From the NCBI RefSeq assembly GCF_000164865.1, contig NC_014618.1, positions 124,001 through 188,000 of the forward strand: a DNA stretch of 64,000 nucleotides. Direction: 5' to 3'. The DNA is from [Enterobacter] lignolyticus SCF1 (GTDB lineage: Bacteria > Pseudomonadota > Gammaproteobacteria > Enterobacterales > Enterobacteriaceae). Both the position numbers and the translations under genes were made by a program. Under the pieces are notes generated by a model. That model was given only the letters and a program-made list of their open reading frames with translations. It did no database searches and had not been told where the DNA came from. Positions within the stretch are counted from its first letter, which is position 1; each line of letters begins with the position of its first letter. Positions 34,098 through 42,645 of this stretch are shown piece by piece.

Positions 34098-34145
34098 TCT
34101 GCAGCGGAAACAGATTTGTCGTCTCATAAATAACGGGATGGTTGT

Positions 34146-36074
34146 ATGAAAATATCATCATTTTTATTGAATTTAAAAACAGGCAAAAAATTAACTCTAG
34201 GATTCGTCATCATTATTGTTTTGATGATTGTCATCCTGTTAACCAGTATTCTGGGGTTGAAGAATATTCAGGATAAGGTCACCAAAGGAGCATTAAGCGT
34301 ACAGCTAATTAATGCGCTTTTCGATACGCGTTTAAACCGAACATACTATCAGTACACCAGCGAAGCTCGTTATCTGCAGAAAAATGGCGAAGCGGTCGAT
34401 CGCATGATGGTCATCCTTAACGAGCTTAAAGCGATGAGCTGGTCGGGAAAAGGCCAGCAGCTGTTGCTCGATACCGAAGAGGCGGTAAGCAACTATATCC
34501 GCGACCGCGCGCCGTTCAACGATGCCGTTGGCAAACGGTATCAGCAGAGCCAGCTGCTTAATTCGGAGCGCCTCATTGGCGAATCCCGTGTTTTTGACGG
34601 TTTAAGTGAAAACGGCGCGCTGTCCGCTGAGCAAAAGCTGCAGGCGGCGCAGCTGGGATTTATTCTCAATGATATTGATTCCATGCTGACGGACTTTAAA
34701 ACGACCCCCACGCCGCAGGCGTTGGCCGGAGCGAAAGCGAGGCTGGAAGAGGGGATGGCGCGAACAAAACTGCTGCTACCGGCGCTGTCGGATAAAGAGC
34801 GCGCGACGGGGAATAGCGTTATCGTCGCGCTGAGCGGTTTTATCAGCGCCCTTGAGCCCTACCGTAGCGCCTGGCTTGCGGTGGACGGCGCTTCGGTAAC
34901 GCTGCTGGCAAGAGCCAATGAGCTGACCCAGGCGATTAACACGCTGCATGAGTTTCAGGAGCAGACTGTCGAAAGCATTGTGGTCTCGGTGGAATGGCAG
35001 ATGCAGCTGGTTGCGCTGATCGGCATCATCATCGGCATTGTGCTGGCCTGTGTCATTACGCGGGCGATTACCCGGCCGCTGAACGCAACGCTGCTGATGG
35101 CGGAAAATATTGCGCAGGGCGATCTGACCCAAACCCTGGAAAGCCAGCGTCAGGATGAGATTGGCAAGCTGATGCAGGCCATGTCGCTAATGAATCGCAA
35201 CCTGAAGAATATTATTCATGATGTCCGCGAGGGCATCGCGAGCGTGGCGCGCTCTTCGACGGAGATTGCCGCCGGGAACGTTGATTTGTCGTCGCGAACG
35301 GAACAGCAGGCGGCAGCGGTGGTGGAAACGGCGGCGAGCATGGAAGAGCTGACGTCAACGGTGGCGCTGAACGCGGAAAACGCCGGTCAGGCGCGTCGGC
35401 TGTCCGAGCAGGCGGCGCAAAAGGCCGCGCAGGGCTGTCAGGTATCGCAGTCGGTGATTGAAACGATGCGCAACGTACAGGGAAGCGCACACCGTATTTC
35501 GGAGATTACGACCGTCATCAACGGTATTGCCTTTCAGACCAACATTCTGGCGCTCAACGCCGCCGTTGAGGCCGCCCGGGCGGGTGAGCAGGGGAAAGGG
35601 TTCGCCGTGGTGGCAGGCGAAGTTCGCAACCTGGCAAGCCGCAGCGCGCAGTCGGCAAAAGAGATTGAGAGCCTGATTCAGGAGTCGGTCGGCTATGTGG
35701 ATACCGGATTCCGGCTGGTAGAACAGGCGGGCAGCGCGATGGCGGATATTGAAACCTCGGTAGCCCAGGTGCGCGACATCATGAGTGAAATCGCCTCCGC
35801 AACCGACGAACAGAGCCGGGGCATTACCCAGATTGCTCAGGCGATGTCGGAAATGGACACCACCACGCAGCAAAACGCGGCGCTGGTGGAGGAATCTTCG
35901 GCGGCGGCCAACAGCCTGGAAGAGCAGGCGCTGAAGCTGGAAGAAGCGGTGTCGGTATTCCGGGTGTCCGACGATACGCTGCTGACGCCAGGTTCAGCGC
36001 TCCATCGGCCGACGCCGGGCGCGGCGGCGAAAGCGCCGGTTAAGCGTCAGGAAGAGGGCTGGACTACGTTCTGA
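34146..36074 (+). CDS. Methyl-accepting chemotaxis protein with C-terminal CheR/CheB-type tether
   Basis: This 642-residue chemoreceptor has TM1 (about residues 15-37), a large helical periplasmic sensor of about 250 residues, TM2 (about 286-306), a HAMP domain (about 307-360) and a long cytoplasmic coiled coil. The coiled coil bears the invariant tip EITTVINGIAFQTNILALNA (about 455-474) and GKGFAVVAGEVRNLA. The sensor size fits the helical bimodular (HBM) class better than the shorter 4-helix Tar/Tsr type. The last five residues GWTTF match the xWxxF pentapeptide to which CheR and CheB bind, as NWETF does in Tar and Tsr. The ligand is unknown. It implies a motile organism. Confidence 0.9.
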   Translation: MKISSFLLNLKTGKKLTLGFVIIIVLMIVILLTSILGLKNIQDKVTKGALSVQLINALFDTRLNRTYYQYTSEARYLQKNGEAVDRMMVILNELKAMSWSGKGQQLLLDTEEAVSNYIRDRAPFNDAVGKRYQQSQLLNSERLIGESRVFDGLSENGALSAEQKLQAAQLGFILNDIDSMLTDFKTTPTPQALAGAKARLEEGMARTKLLLPALSDKERATGNSVIVALSGFISALEPYRSAWLAVDGASVTLLARANELTQAINTLHEFQEQTVESIVVSVEWQMQLVALIGIIIGIVLACVITRAITRPLNATLLMAENIAQGDLTQTLESQRQDEIGKLMQAMSLMNRNLKNIIHDVREGIASVARSSTEIAAGNVDLSSRTEQQAAAVVETAASMEELTSTVALNAENAGQARRLSEQAAQKAAQGCQVSQSVIETMRNVQGSAHRISEITTVINGIAFQTNILALNAAVEAARAGEQGKGFAVVAGEVRNLASRSAQSAKEIESLIQESVGYVDTGFRLVEQAGSAMADIETSVAQVRDIMSEIASATDEQSRGITQIAQAMSEMDTTTQQNAALVEESSAAANSLEEQALKLEEAVSVFRVSDDTLLTPGSALHRPTPGAAAKAPVKRQEEGWTTF

Positions 36075-36092
36075 GGCGCGTGAGCGCAAACG

Positions 36093-36119
36093 CGGCCCGG
36101 GAGACAGACCCCCGGGCCG
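36093..36119. terminator. Bidirectional hairpin between the chemoreceptor gene and sgbE
   Basis: CGGCCCGGG (36093-36101) and CCCGGGCCG (36111-36119) form a perfect 9-bp GC-rich stem between two convergent genes. Flanking T/A tracts are short. Confidence 0.6.
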
Positions 36120-36128
36120 TTCTGGCGC

Positions 36129-36824
36129 TTACTGTCCGTAATAGGCGTGCTTGCCGTGTTTGCGCAGATAGTGTTTATCCAGCAGGTCTGCCTGCATATC
36201 CGGCAGCTGCGGCGTCAGCTGGTGGGAAAACAGCCCCATATAGGCGCACTCTTCCAGCACCACGGCATTGTGAACGGCGTCGGCGGCATTCGCGCCCCAG
36301 GCGAAAGGCCCGTGGGAATGCACCAGCACGGCCGGGATTTGCAGCGGGTCGATATCGCGCTGCGCAAAGGTTTCGATAATGACCTCGCCGGTTTCCCGCT
36401 CATACTCGCCGTGAATTTCCGCAGAGGTCATCCGCCGCGTGCAGGGAATAGCGCCGTAGAAATAATCAGCATGCGTGGTGCCCCAGGCGGGGAGATCGCG
36501 TCCGGCCTGCGACCAGATAGTCGCGTGGCGGGAGTGCGTGTGTACAATGCCGCCGATTCCGGCAAAACGGCGATACAGCGCCAGGTGCGTGGGCGTATCG
36601 GAAGAGGGCTTTTTGTCACCCTCCACAACCTTACCGCTGGCAAGGTCGACGACCACCATATCGTCGGCGGTCATTACCTCATAGTCTACGCCGGAAGGCT
36701 TAATCACCACGAGATGGCTTTCGCGATCGATGGCGCTGACGTTGCCCCAGGTGAAGGTCACCAGCTGATGCGCCGGCAGGGCCAGGTTTGCCGCCAGCAC
36801 GTCGGCTTTGAGTTGTTCTAACAT
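36129..36824 (-). CDS. sgbE: L-ribulose-5-phosphate 4-epimerase (YiaS)
   Basis: SgbE (YiaS) makes D-xylulose 5-phosphate from L-ribulose 5-phosphate, the last step of the yia pathway and its entry into the pentose phosphate pathway. It is a class II aldolase-fold metal enzyme of 231 residues. The metal ligands lie in IVHTHSRHATIW (about residues 92-103) and VHSHGPFAWG (about 168-177), and the N-terminal phosphate loop is TWGNVSAID. It overlaps sgbU by 7 bp and is the last gene of the operon. Confidence 0.95.
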   Translation of the reverse strand: MLEQLKADVLAANLALPAHQLVTFTWGNVSAIDRESHLVVIKPSGVDYEVMTADDMVVVDLASGKVVEGDKKPSSDTPTHLALYRRFAGIGGIVHTHSRHATIWSQAGRDLPAWGTTHADYFYGAIPCTRRMTSAEIHGEYERETGEVIIETFAQRDIDPLQIPAVLVHSHGPFAWGANAADAVHNAVVLEECAYMGLFSHQLTPQLPDMQADLLDKHYLRKHGKHAYYGQ

Positions 36825-37678
36825 ACCATGCCTCCTTCCTGCATGCGGGCTTCAATCCAGCGGCGGGCCTGAATGATTTCCAGCACCGGCTCTTTGGCTT
36901 TTTCAGTCCACATTTCGATTAAAAACGCGCCGCGGTAGTTCAGCGTTTGCAGCGTGCTGAAGACGGCGGGGAAATCGACGCAGCCGTCGCCGAAAGGCAC
37001 GTCGCGAAACTGCCCGGGGCTGTCCGGCGTAACGGGGTAAGTATCTTTCAGGTGGATGGCGGCAATGCGGTCGATGCCGAGGGCGAGCTCAGCGCTGACG
37101 TCGTTGCCCCAGGCGCTGAGGTTGCCGACATCGGGATACACGCTGAACCACGGCGAAGCGAGCATTTCATCCCACTGTTTCCATTTGGTAATGGAGTTCA
37201 TAAAAGCCGTATCCATGATCTCCACGGCGAGCATCACCTGGGCGGCGGCGGCCTGTTCGACGGCCCAGCGCAACCCCTCTGCGAAGCGCTGCCGGGTGCT
37301 CTCGTCATGCTCCTCGTAATAGACGTCGTAACCGGCAAGCTGAATGGTGCGGATGCCTAAATCGCGGGCCAGCCTGATGGCCTGGGTCATGATTTCCCGC
37401 GCCCGTTCGCGCACGGCCTCATCGCGGCTGCCAAACGGAAAGCGGCGGTGGGCGGACAGGCACATCGACGGGATTGCCACGCCGGTTTCCAGCATCGCCG
37501 TCACCAGCGATGCGCGCTGGCCGGTGCTCCAGACGAGCCGGGATAAGCGCTCGTCGGTTTCATCGACCGACATCTCGACAAAATCGAAACCGCAGCTTTT
37601 CGCCAGCACCAGCCGCTCCGGCCAGCTGAGATCTTTCGGCAGCGCTTTTTCGTAGATACCTAACGGATGACGCCTCAT
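36818..37678 (-). CDS. sgbU: L-xylulose-5-phosphate 3-epimerase (YiaR)
   Basis: SgbU (YiaR) converts L-xylulose 5-phosphate to L-ribulose 5-phosphate. It is a TIM-barrel sugar epimerase of the UlaE/SgbU type with metal-binding segments ILAVEIMDTAFMNS-like (about residues 150-162), VYPDVGNLSAWG and EMWTEKAKEP near the end. I start at the ATG at 37678 (286 residues, the E. coli length) because it overlaps the sgbH stop as ATGA; an ATG 15 bp further upstream lies inside sgbH. Confidence 0.95.
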   Translation of the reverse strand: MRRHPLGIYEKALPKDLSWPERLVLAKSCGFDFVEMSVDETDERLSRLVWSTGQRASLVTAMLETGVAIPSMCLSAHRRFPFGSRDEAVRERAREIMTQAIRLARDLGIRTIQLAGYDVYYEEHDESTRQRFAEGLRWAVEQAAAAQVMLAVEIMDTAFMNSITKWKQWDEMLASPWFSVYPDVGNLSAWGNDVSAELALGIDRIAAIHLKDTYPVTPDSPGQFRDVPFGDGCVDFPAVFSTLQTLNYRGAFLIEMWTEKAKEPVLEIIQARRWIEARMQEGGMVC

Positions 37679-38334
37679 GATCGGTCCCCCCACAGTGTGC
37701 GAATTTGATCATGGAAATCGGCCGCGACCTGCTCGGGTTGCGCCGCGCCCGCCAGCGCCCGGCCGGCAATAAAGGCTTTGACGTTGATGTCTTTAAACAG
37801 CGGCAGGTCGGCGGGGGTAATACCGCCGGTAATGGACAGCGCGAGGCCGATATCCGACAGTGCCTTCATCCGCGCGAGGTCGGCCTCGCCCCACTGCTGG
37901 CCGCTCGCCTGGGCATCGCGGCCGCGGTGATAAATGGCCTGACGAATGCCGATGCGATGCCAGTCGCGGGCGTCATTCAGCGTCCAGTTGCCGAACAGCT
38001 CCATCTGGATTTCGCCGCCGTATTCCCGCGCCACCTGATGGCCTTTCTCCACGGTCGCCAGCGGCGCCGCGCAGATGATAGTCATCCAGTTGGCGCCCGC
38101 GGCAAACGCCTGCTGCGCCAGGGTTTCTCCGGCATCGGCAACCTTCCAGTCGGCGACGAGGGTTTTACCAGGGCACTGCTGGCGCAGCGCCCGCAGGGCG
38201 TTCAGTCCCTCCGTCAGGCACAAAATAGTGCCTGCTTCGACGATATCGACATGGTCTTGCAACCGCGCCACATCGCGCTGGGCGGCCTCAAGCGAGGTGT
38301 GATCGAGGGCCAGTTGCAGTAACGGTCGGCTCAT
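37675..38334 (-). CDS. sgbH: 3-keto-L-gulonate-6-phosphate decarboxylase (YiaQ)
   Basis: SgbH (YiaQ) decarboxylates 3-keto-L-gulonate 6-phosphate to L-xylulose 5-phosphate. The 219-residue protein belongs to the OMP-decarboxylase suprafamily, like UlaD. It shows QLALDHTSLEAA (about residues 7-18), the catalytic and metal motif VADWKVADAGE (about 61-71) and the phosphate-binding SITGGITP and FIAGRAL loops near the C-terminus. It overlaps lyxK upstream and sgbU downstream by 4 bp each. Confidence 0.95.
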   Translation of the reverse strand: MSRPLLQLALDHTSLEAAQRDVARLQDHVDIVEAGTILCLTEGLNALRALRQQCPGKTLVADWKVADAGETLAQQAFAAGANWMTIICAAPLATVEKGHQVAREYGGEIQMELFGNWTLNDARDWHRIGIRQAIYHRGRDAQASGQQWGEADLARMKALSDIGLALSITGGITPADLPLFKDINVKAFIAGRALAGAAQPEQVAADFHDQIRTLWGDRS

Positions 38335-39836
38335 AGGTGGTGCTCCTTTATTTGGGCGTGGTAGCCCTGTAGTGCGGAAATCAATAGCTGATAGCGCTGG
38401 TATTTACGCTGATAGGCGGCATGGACGTTGGGGTCGGGCCAACGCGTCTGGATATCGTGGCGGATAGCGCGCTGCGCCTCGCGGAAGTCGCGATAAACGC
38501 CGGTGCCGGTGAGCGCCGCCAGCGCGGCGCCAAAGCAGCCGGTCTCTTCCACCTGCGGCAGTTCGACCGGCAGGCCGCTGACGTCGGCCAGCATCTGCAT
38601 CCAGACCCCGGAGCGCGTCGGCCCGCCGGTGACGCGCAGCGCCTGCGCGTTGCTGAACCTTTCCCGCATGCGGTTGAGGTGCGTCATATGGCAGAACACC
38701 ACCCCCTCATACACCGCCTGCAGCAGGTGGGCGCGGGTGTGAATAGCCTGCATGCCGTAAAAACCGCTGGTCATTTCCAGCCCGGCGTTACTGCCGTACA
38801 GGAAGGGAAGAAACAGCAGGTCGCTGCCCGCTTTCGGCAGTGAGGCGACGAGGCGGTTTATCTCTGCGAATGAGATATCGCCCCACTGGGCCGTCAGCCA
38901 TTCGAGATTGCCGGAAGAGGTCGGGCTGGCCTCATGCACGATGTACTGGCCGTCATTGACGTAGCGGCCATACACGTACGGATGCGGCTCGCCGTGGCGT
39001 ATACCGTCAGAGATGCCGCTGGTGACCGCCCAGGTTCCCATCACCGCGTTCAGACGTTGTTCATCCCGCAGCCCGGCGCAAAGAGCGGTGGAAACCACGT
39101 CAAACAGCCCGCCGACGACGGGAGTTCCCGCCGCGAGACCGGTAAGCGCGGCTGCCTGAGGCGTGATTTCCCCGCAGATGTCGGCAGAGCCCACCACCGG
39201 CGGCAGCGCGTCGTCAATCTCGCTGATGCCAAGCCAGGCGGTGAGCCGAGGGTCATATCCCCCCTGCGCCATGTTGTAGAGGTTTGACTCGGAGATATTG
39301 CTCTCTTCGCAGCCTTTCACCCCGGTAAGCTGAAAGCGCAGCCAGTCGTGGGCCATCATCACGCAGCCCGTCTGCGCATAGCGCTGGGGCTCGTTTTCTT
39401 TAACCCAGCGCAGCAGCGACACCGGATGGCCGGTCCACAGCGTCTGGCGGGTGTGGGGATACAGCTTCTGCGGGATACCGTCCTGCTGCCAGCGGTGGAC
39501 CAGCGCCATTGCCCGTCGGTCGGACGACAGTATGGCGTTACCCAGCGGCTGGTCCTGCTTATCGAGCAAAAACAGCCCCTTGCCCTGCGCGGAGATGCCG
39601 ACGCCTTTTACCTGCGCGCCGCTCACCTTCTGCTGGCGCAGCAGGCTGGCGATGGTGCCGACGCAGGTCTGCCAGAGCACGTGCATATCGCGCTCGGCAT
39701 AACCCGGCGCCGGGCTCAGGGTCTGCAGCGCCTGACGCGCGATGCCGTGCTCGCGCCCCTGGCTATCGTACAAACCGGCTTTCAGATAAGTACCGCCACA
39801 ATCGATACCCAGCCAGAAGGTCTCATGTTCACTCAT
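38331..39836 (-). CDS. lyxK: FGGY carbohydrate kinase, L-xylulose/3-keto-L-gulonate kinase (YiaP)
   Basis: LyxK (YiaP) phosphorylates 3-keto-L-gulonate, and also L-xylulose, to feed SgbH. The 501-residue FGGY kinase has the N-terminal ATPase loop WLGIDCGGTYLKAGLYD (about residues 8-24), a GTWAVTSG segment (about 272-279) and the C-terminal signature with RVTGGPTRSGVWMQMLADV (about 400-418). It is the fifth gene of yiaKLX1X2PQRS. It overlaps sgbH by 4 bp and starts 18 bp after yiaX2. Confidence 0.94.
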   Translation of the reverse strand: MSEHETFWLGIDCGGTYLKAGLYDSQGREHGIARQALQTLSPAPGYAERDMHVLWQTCVGTIASLLRQQKVSGAQVKGVGISAQGKGLFLLDKQDQPLGNAILSSDRRAMALVHRWQQDGIPQKLYPHTRQTLWTGHPVSLLRWVKENEPQRYAQTGCVMMAHDWLRFQLTGVKGCEESNISESNLYNMAQGGYDPRLTAWLGISEIDDALPPVVGSADICGEITPQAAALTGLAAGTPVVGGLFDVVSTALCAGLRDEQRLNAVMGTWAVTSGISDGIRHGEPHPYVYGRYVNDGQYIVHEASPTSSGNLEWLTAQWGDISFAEINRLVASLPKAGSDLLFLPFLYGSNAGLEMTSGFYGMQAIHTRAHLLQAVYEGVVFCHMTHLNRMRERFSNAQALRVTGGPTRSGVWMQMLADVSGLPVELPQVEETGCFGAALAALTGTGVYRDFREAQRAIRHDIQTRWPDPNVHAAYQRKYQRYQLLISALQGYHAQIKEHHL

Positions 39837-39854
39837 CGTTTGGCCTCGTGGTGG

Positions 39855-41174
39855 TCAGGCGGCGCGTTTGCGCGGCGCGGCGGATGTCGCCGCGCTGCCG
39901 GTCGCATCGCATTTGCCGGGCAGCAGCAGGGCGAGTACCGATGCCAGCGCCAGCGAGATAGCCAGGCAGTAAACCCCGGCATCCTTGCTGTAGAGCGTGA
40001 TTAGCACGCCGACGGCGTACGGGCCGCAAAAGCCGCCAAGGTTGCCCAGCGCATTGATAACGCCGCGCGCGCCGCCGGCCATTTCGGCGCTGAACAACCG
40101 CGCCGGGATGGTCCAGAACACGCCGGCGGCGGACTGCAGAAAGAAACCGCAGCCGACGAGGGCGGCATAGGCCATCCAGATATGGGCCTTCAGGGCAACC
40201 GACAGGAACATACACAGCGCGAAGCCGATCAGCGGCAGGGAGACGAACAGCTTGCGCTTACCGGTGCGGTCGGAGAGCGACGAGAACAGGAACATCCCGG
40301 CAATGGCGCCAACGTAAGGCAGAATGGCGAGTACGCCCACCTGACCGATGCTGGTGTGGGTCAGCTCCTTGAGAATGGTCGGCAGCCACAGGGTGTAGCC
40401 ATAGATACCGGTCTGGTAGAAGAAGTTGAGCGCAATCAGCTGCCACATCGTTTTGTCGGAAAGCACGGCGCTCAGCGACGCGTTTTTGACCTCTTTTCCG
40501 GCAATGGCCTGCTGCTCTGCGGCAAGGGTGGTCACCAGATAGTTTTTTTCCGCCTCGCTTATCCAGCGCGCCTCCTGCGGACGGTCGTAAACCGTCAGCG
40601 CCCAGAGCGCCAGCACCACTACCGACAGCAGGCCTTCGATGATAAACAGCCAGCGCCAGTCGAGCGCGGTGATTATCCAGCCTGAGAGCGGCGCGGTAAT
40701 GATCCCGGCGATGGGGACAAACATAATCACAATCGCGTTCGCACGGCCGCGCTCGGCGTCCGGGAACCAGTTGCTGATCATCGTCAGCACCACGGGCAGC
40801 ATCCCGCCCTCCGCCACGCCGAGCAGAAAGCGCAGCGCCAGCAGCTGATACTGGTTAGTGACAAGGCCGGTGAGCACGGAGATCACCGCCCAGGCGACCA
40901 GCGACCAGCCGATAAACTTCTTGCCGCTGCCGTGTACGGCGATTTTGCCTCCGGGTACCTGCAAAAACAGGTAGCCGATAAAGAAAATACCGCCAGCCAG
41001 CCCGGCCATCGTGGCGGAAATACCTAATTCCTGATCCATTCCGCCTGGCATGGCAAACGCAATATTGACGCGGTCCATATACGAGATAATGCAGGCGATC
41101 AGAATGGGCGGAATTATTCTTAACCAGCGCTGGCGCGGAATATCCGCAGATGAAAGAGATGCAGAGCTTTTCAT
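39855..41174 (-). CDS. yiaX2: MFS transporter YiaX2
   Basis: The 439-residue protein is a 12-TM major facilitator of the anion:cation symporter group, with YMDRVNIAFAMPGG (about residues 32-45) and LRFLLGVAEGGMLPV (about 112-126) as family motifs. In Klebsiella the corresponding gene in yiaKLX1X2PQRS is required for aerobic ascorbate use and is thought to transport ascorbate or a breakdown product. It replaces the TRAP transporter genes yiaMNO of E. coli. Here it coexists with an ABC importer in the same locus. Confidence 0.85.
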   Translation of the reverse strand: MKSSASLSSADIPRQRWLRIIPPILIACIISYMDRVNIAFAMPGGMDQELGISATMAGLAGGIFFIGYLFLQVPGGKIAVHGSGKKFIGWSLVAWAVISVLTGLVTNQYQLLALRFLLGVAEGGMLPVVLTMISNWFPDAERGRANAIVIMFVPIAGIITAPLSGWIITALDWRWLFIIEGLLSVVVLALWALTVYDRPQEARWISEAEKNYLVTTLAAEQQAIAGKEVKNASLSAVLSDKTMWQLIALNFFYQTGIYGYTLWLPTILKELTHTSIGQVGVLAILPYVGAIAGMFLFSSLSDRTGKRKLFVSLPLIGFALCMFLSVALKAHIWMAYAALVGCGFFLQSAAGVFWTIPARLFSAEMAGGARGVINALGNLGGFCGPYAVGVLITLYSKDAGVYCLAISLALASVLALLLPGKCDATGSAATSAAPRKRAA

Positions 41175-41211
41175 AATCAGATTCTCGGTTAGAGGTAAAA
41201 TGTTTTTATTG

Positions 41212-42144
41212 TTATTGCGTGGCGATATTCATCGCCTGAATGCCATCACGTAATATCCCGACGCGATGGTCAATATCCGCCTGCGGATCGATTTCCAGTA
41301 ATTTAATACCGGAAAACTGCAGCGTGGCGGAGCCTGCCGCGGCAAATACCTCGCGGGCGCGTTCTGCAGTGAGCAGGCTTTCCGGACAGCCGGGCGCAAA
41401 GGGAGCGTGCAGATCCTGCCAGTCGCCGTAGGCGCCGGACGCGGTGGTGCCGGAGAACATCACCGCGCCGAGTTTTTCCGCACGGCGTACCGCCGCCACC
41501 TGCTGTGCGGGCAGCGCCGGATTGCGTCCCTCAATGGCCGATCGCGCCCAGTTGATGCAGACGCTGATGTCGTATCCGGCAATGACCTCAAGCGCATTCG
41601 CCAGCGGCAAGAATCCCTTGCGCGGCACGGGCTGGTTCATGGCGTCGCAGTGCTCCAGCACCAGCGCGCAGTCCCAGTCCCAGCCGGCTATCTCGCTTAT
41701 CGAACGGGCGAAGGCGTCGGTGGCCTGAGCGATACTGGCGTTGCCCGCCAGCGGCGCCGCCTGTAGCTCAAGGGCGATGACTTTGCCGGGAAAACGGGCG
41801 TTCACCGCCGCGATTTTCCGGTGCAGATGGCGATACCAGGCCACGCAGGCGCGGCGCTGGGCTTCATCGCTGGAGGCGAGCCCGAAGCCGCCGCTGTCGG
41901 CGCGCCGGCGCATGGTTTCCATAATCGCCGTCACCACCATCTGCCAGTCGCCGGGCGTGTGCCTGAACAGCCACTCGTCGCCGAACGGATGCAAATGCTC
42001 AAGGCACGGCTGCTCCAGCCCGCGGATATGCGGCGTGTCGGCCAATTGTCGCCAGAAGGCGGCCTCTTCCGTTTCGCTTCTTTGATGAAACGACGGCGCG
42101 CAGGGATACGCACCGATAATATAACCGGCGTTTCCTGTCCTCAT
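41212..42144 (-). CDS. yiaX1: YiaX1, DUF4862-type barrel protein
   Basis: The 310-residue protein looks like a TIM-barrel isomerase-like protein of the DUF4862 family and corresponds by position to yiaX1 of Klebsiella. Visible features are NAGYIIGAYPCAPSFHQ at the N-terminus, ALELQAAPLAGNASIAQA (about residues 123-140), ALVLEHCDAMNQP (about 158-170) and the C-terminal LQFSGIKLLEIDP. The reaction is not established; the conserved acidic residues could bind a metal and sugar acid. It is 23 bp downstream of yiaL and 37 bp upstream of yiaX2. Confidence 0.78.
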   Translation of the reverse strand: MRTGNAGYIIGAYPCAPSFHQRSETEEAAFWRQLADTPHIRGLEQPCLEHLHPFGDEWLFRHTPGDWQMVVTAIMETMRRRADSGGFGLASSDEAQRRACVAWYRHLHRKIAAVNARFPGKVIALELQAAPLAGNASIAQATDAFARSISEIAGWDWDCALVLEHCDAMNQPVPRKGFLPLANALEVIAGYDISVCINWARSAIEGRNPALPAQQVAAVRRAEKLGAVMFSGTTASGAYGDWQDLHAPFAPGCPESLLTAERAREVFAAAGSATLQFSGIKLLEIDPQADIDHRVGILRDGIQAMNIATQ

Positions 42145-42167
42145 TTTTTTGCTCCTGCGTTAACGAA

Positions 42168-42635
42168 TTAATTCAGTGCGGAAAGCGCCACCTTAACGAC
42201 AATTTTACGGATTGGCGTTTCCCGGGTTTTATTACACCCAGGGCGATGGACATCCTGCGGGAAAAATATCGCATAGCTTCCCGGCACCATTTCAAAGAAT
42301 GATTCGTTCTCACTGTCCTGGTAATAAATAATGTCGCGCGTTTCCAGCAGCGATTCGCTCACCGCGTTGTTGCCGGTATCAATAGCGATACCGATCTCCT
42401 CTTCGCCCCAGGCCATAAACTGGATATCAATATACCGGCGGTGCACCTCCGGCTTGAGCATATGGCGCGGTTGGGTGGTGAGATCGAGGATTTGCGCGTA
42501 GATATCGCGGCCCTCGATGTCGACAACGCCCGGCTCAAGGGCGCGAAAATCGGTGCTGCGTAAAAACGCCAGCGCTTTTTCAATCGCCGCCGGAAACCGG
42601 CAGGGGTTCGGCTGAGAAATATGGCCAAATATCAT
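42168..42635 (-). CDS. yiaL: YhcH/YjgK/YiaL-family protein
   Basis: YiaL is a 155-residue cupin-like protein of the YhcH/YjgK/YiaL (DUF386) family, often found with sugar-acid catabolism genes; its exact activity here is unproven. The jelly-roll metal site residues are in HRRYIDIQF and DVHRPGC. I start at 42635 (MIFGHISQPNP), the E. coli start; an ATG 39 bp upstream lies within yiaK. It begins 10 nt after the yiaK stop. Confidence 0.92.
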   Translation of the reverse strand: MIFGHISQPNPCRFPAAIEKALAFLRSTDFRALEPGVVDIEGRDIYAQILDLTTQPRHMLKPEVHRRYIDIQFMAWGEEEIGIAIDTGNNAVSESLLETRDIIYYQDSENESFFEMVPGSYAIFFPQDVHRPGCNKTRETPIRKIVVKVALSALN

Positions 42636-42645
42636 AATATTGCCC

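Noticed and set aside
34098..34145. A sigma-28 promoter before the chemoreceptor gene
   Set aside because: No match to TAAA-N15-GCCGATAA was found in the short space after the preceding terminator.
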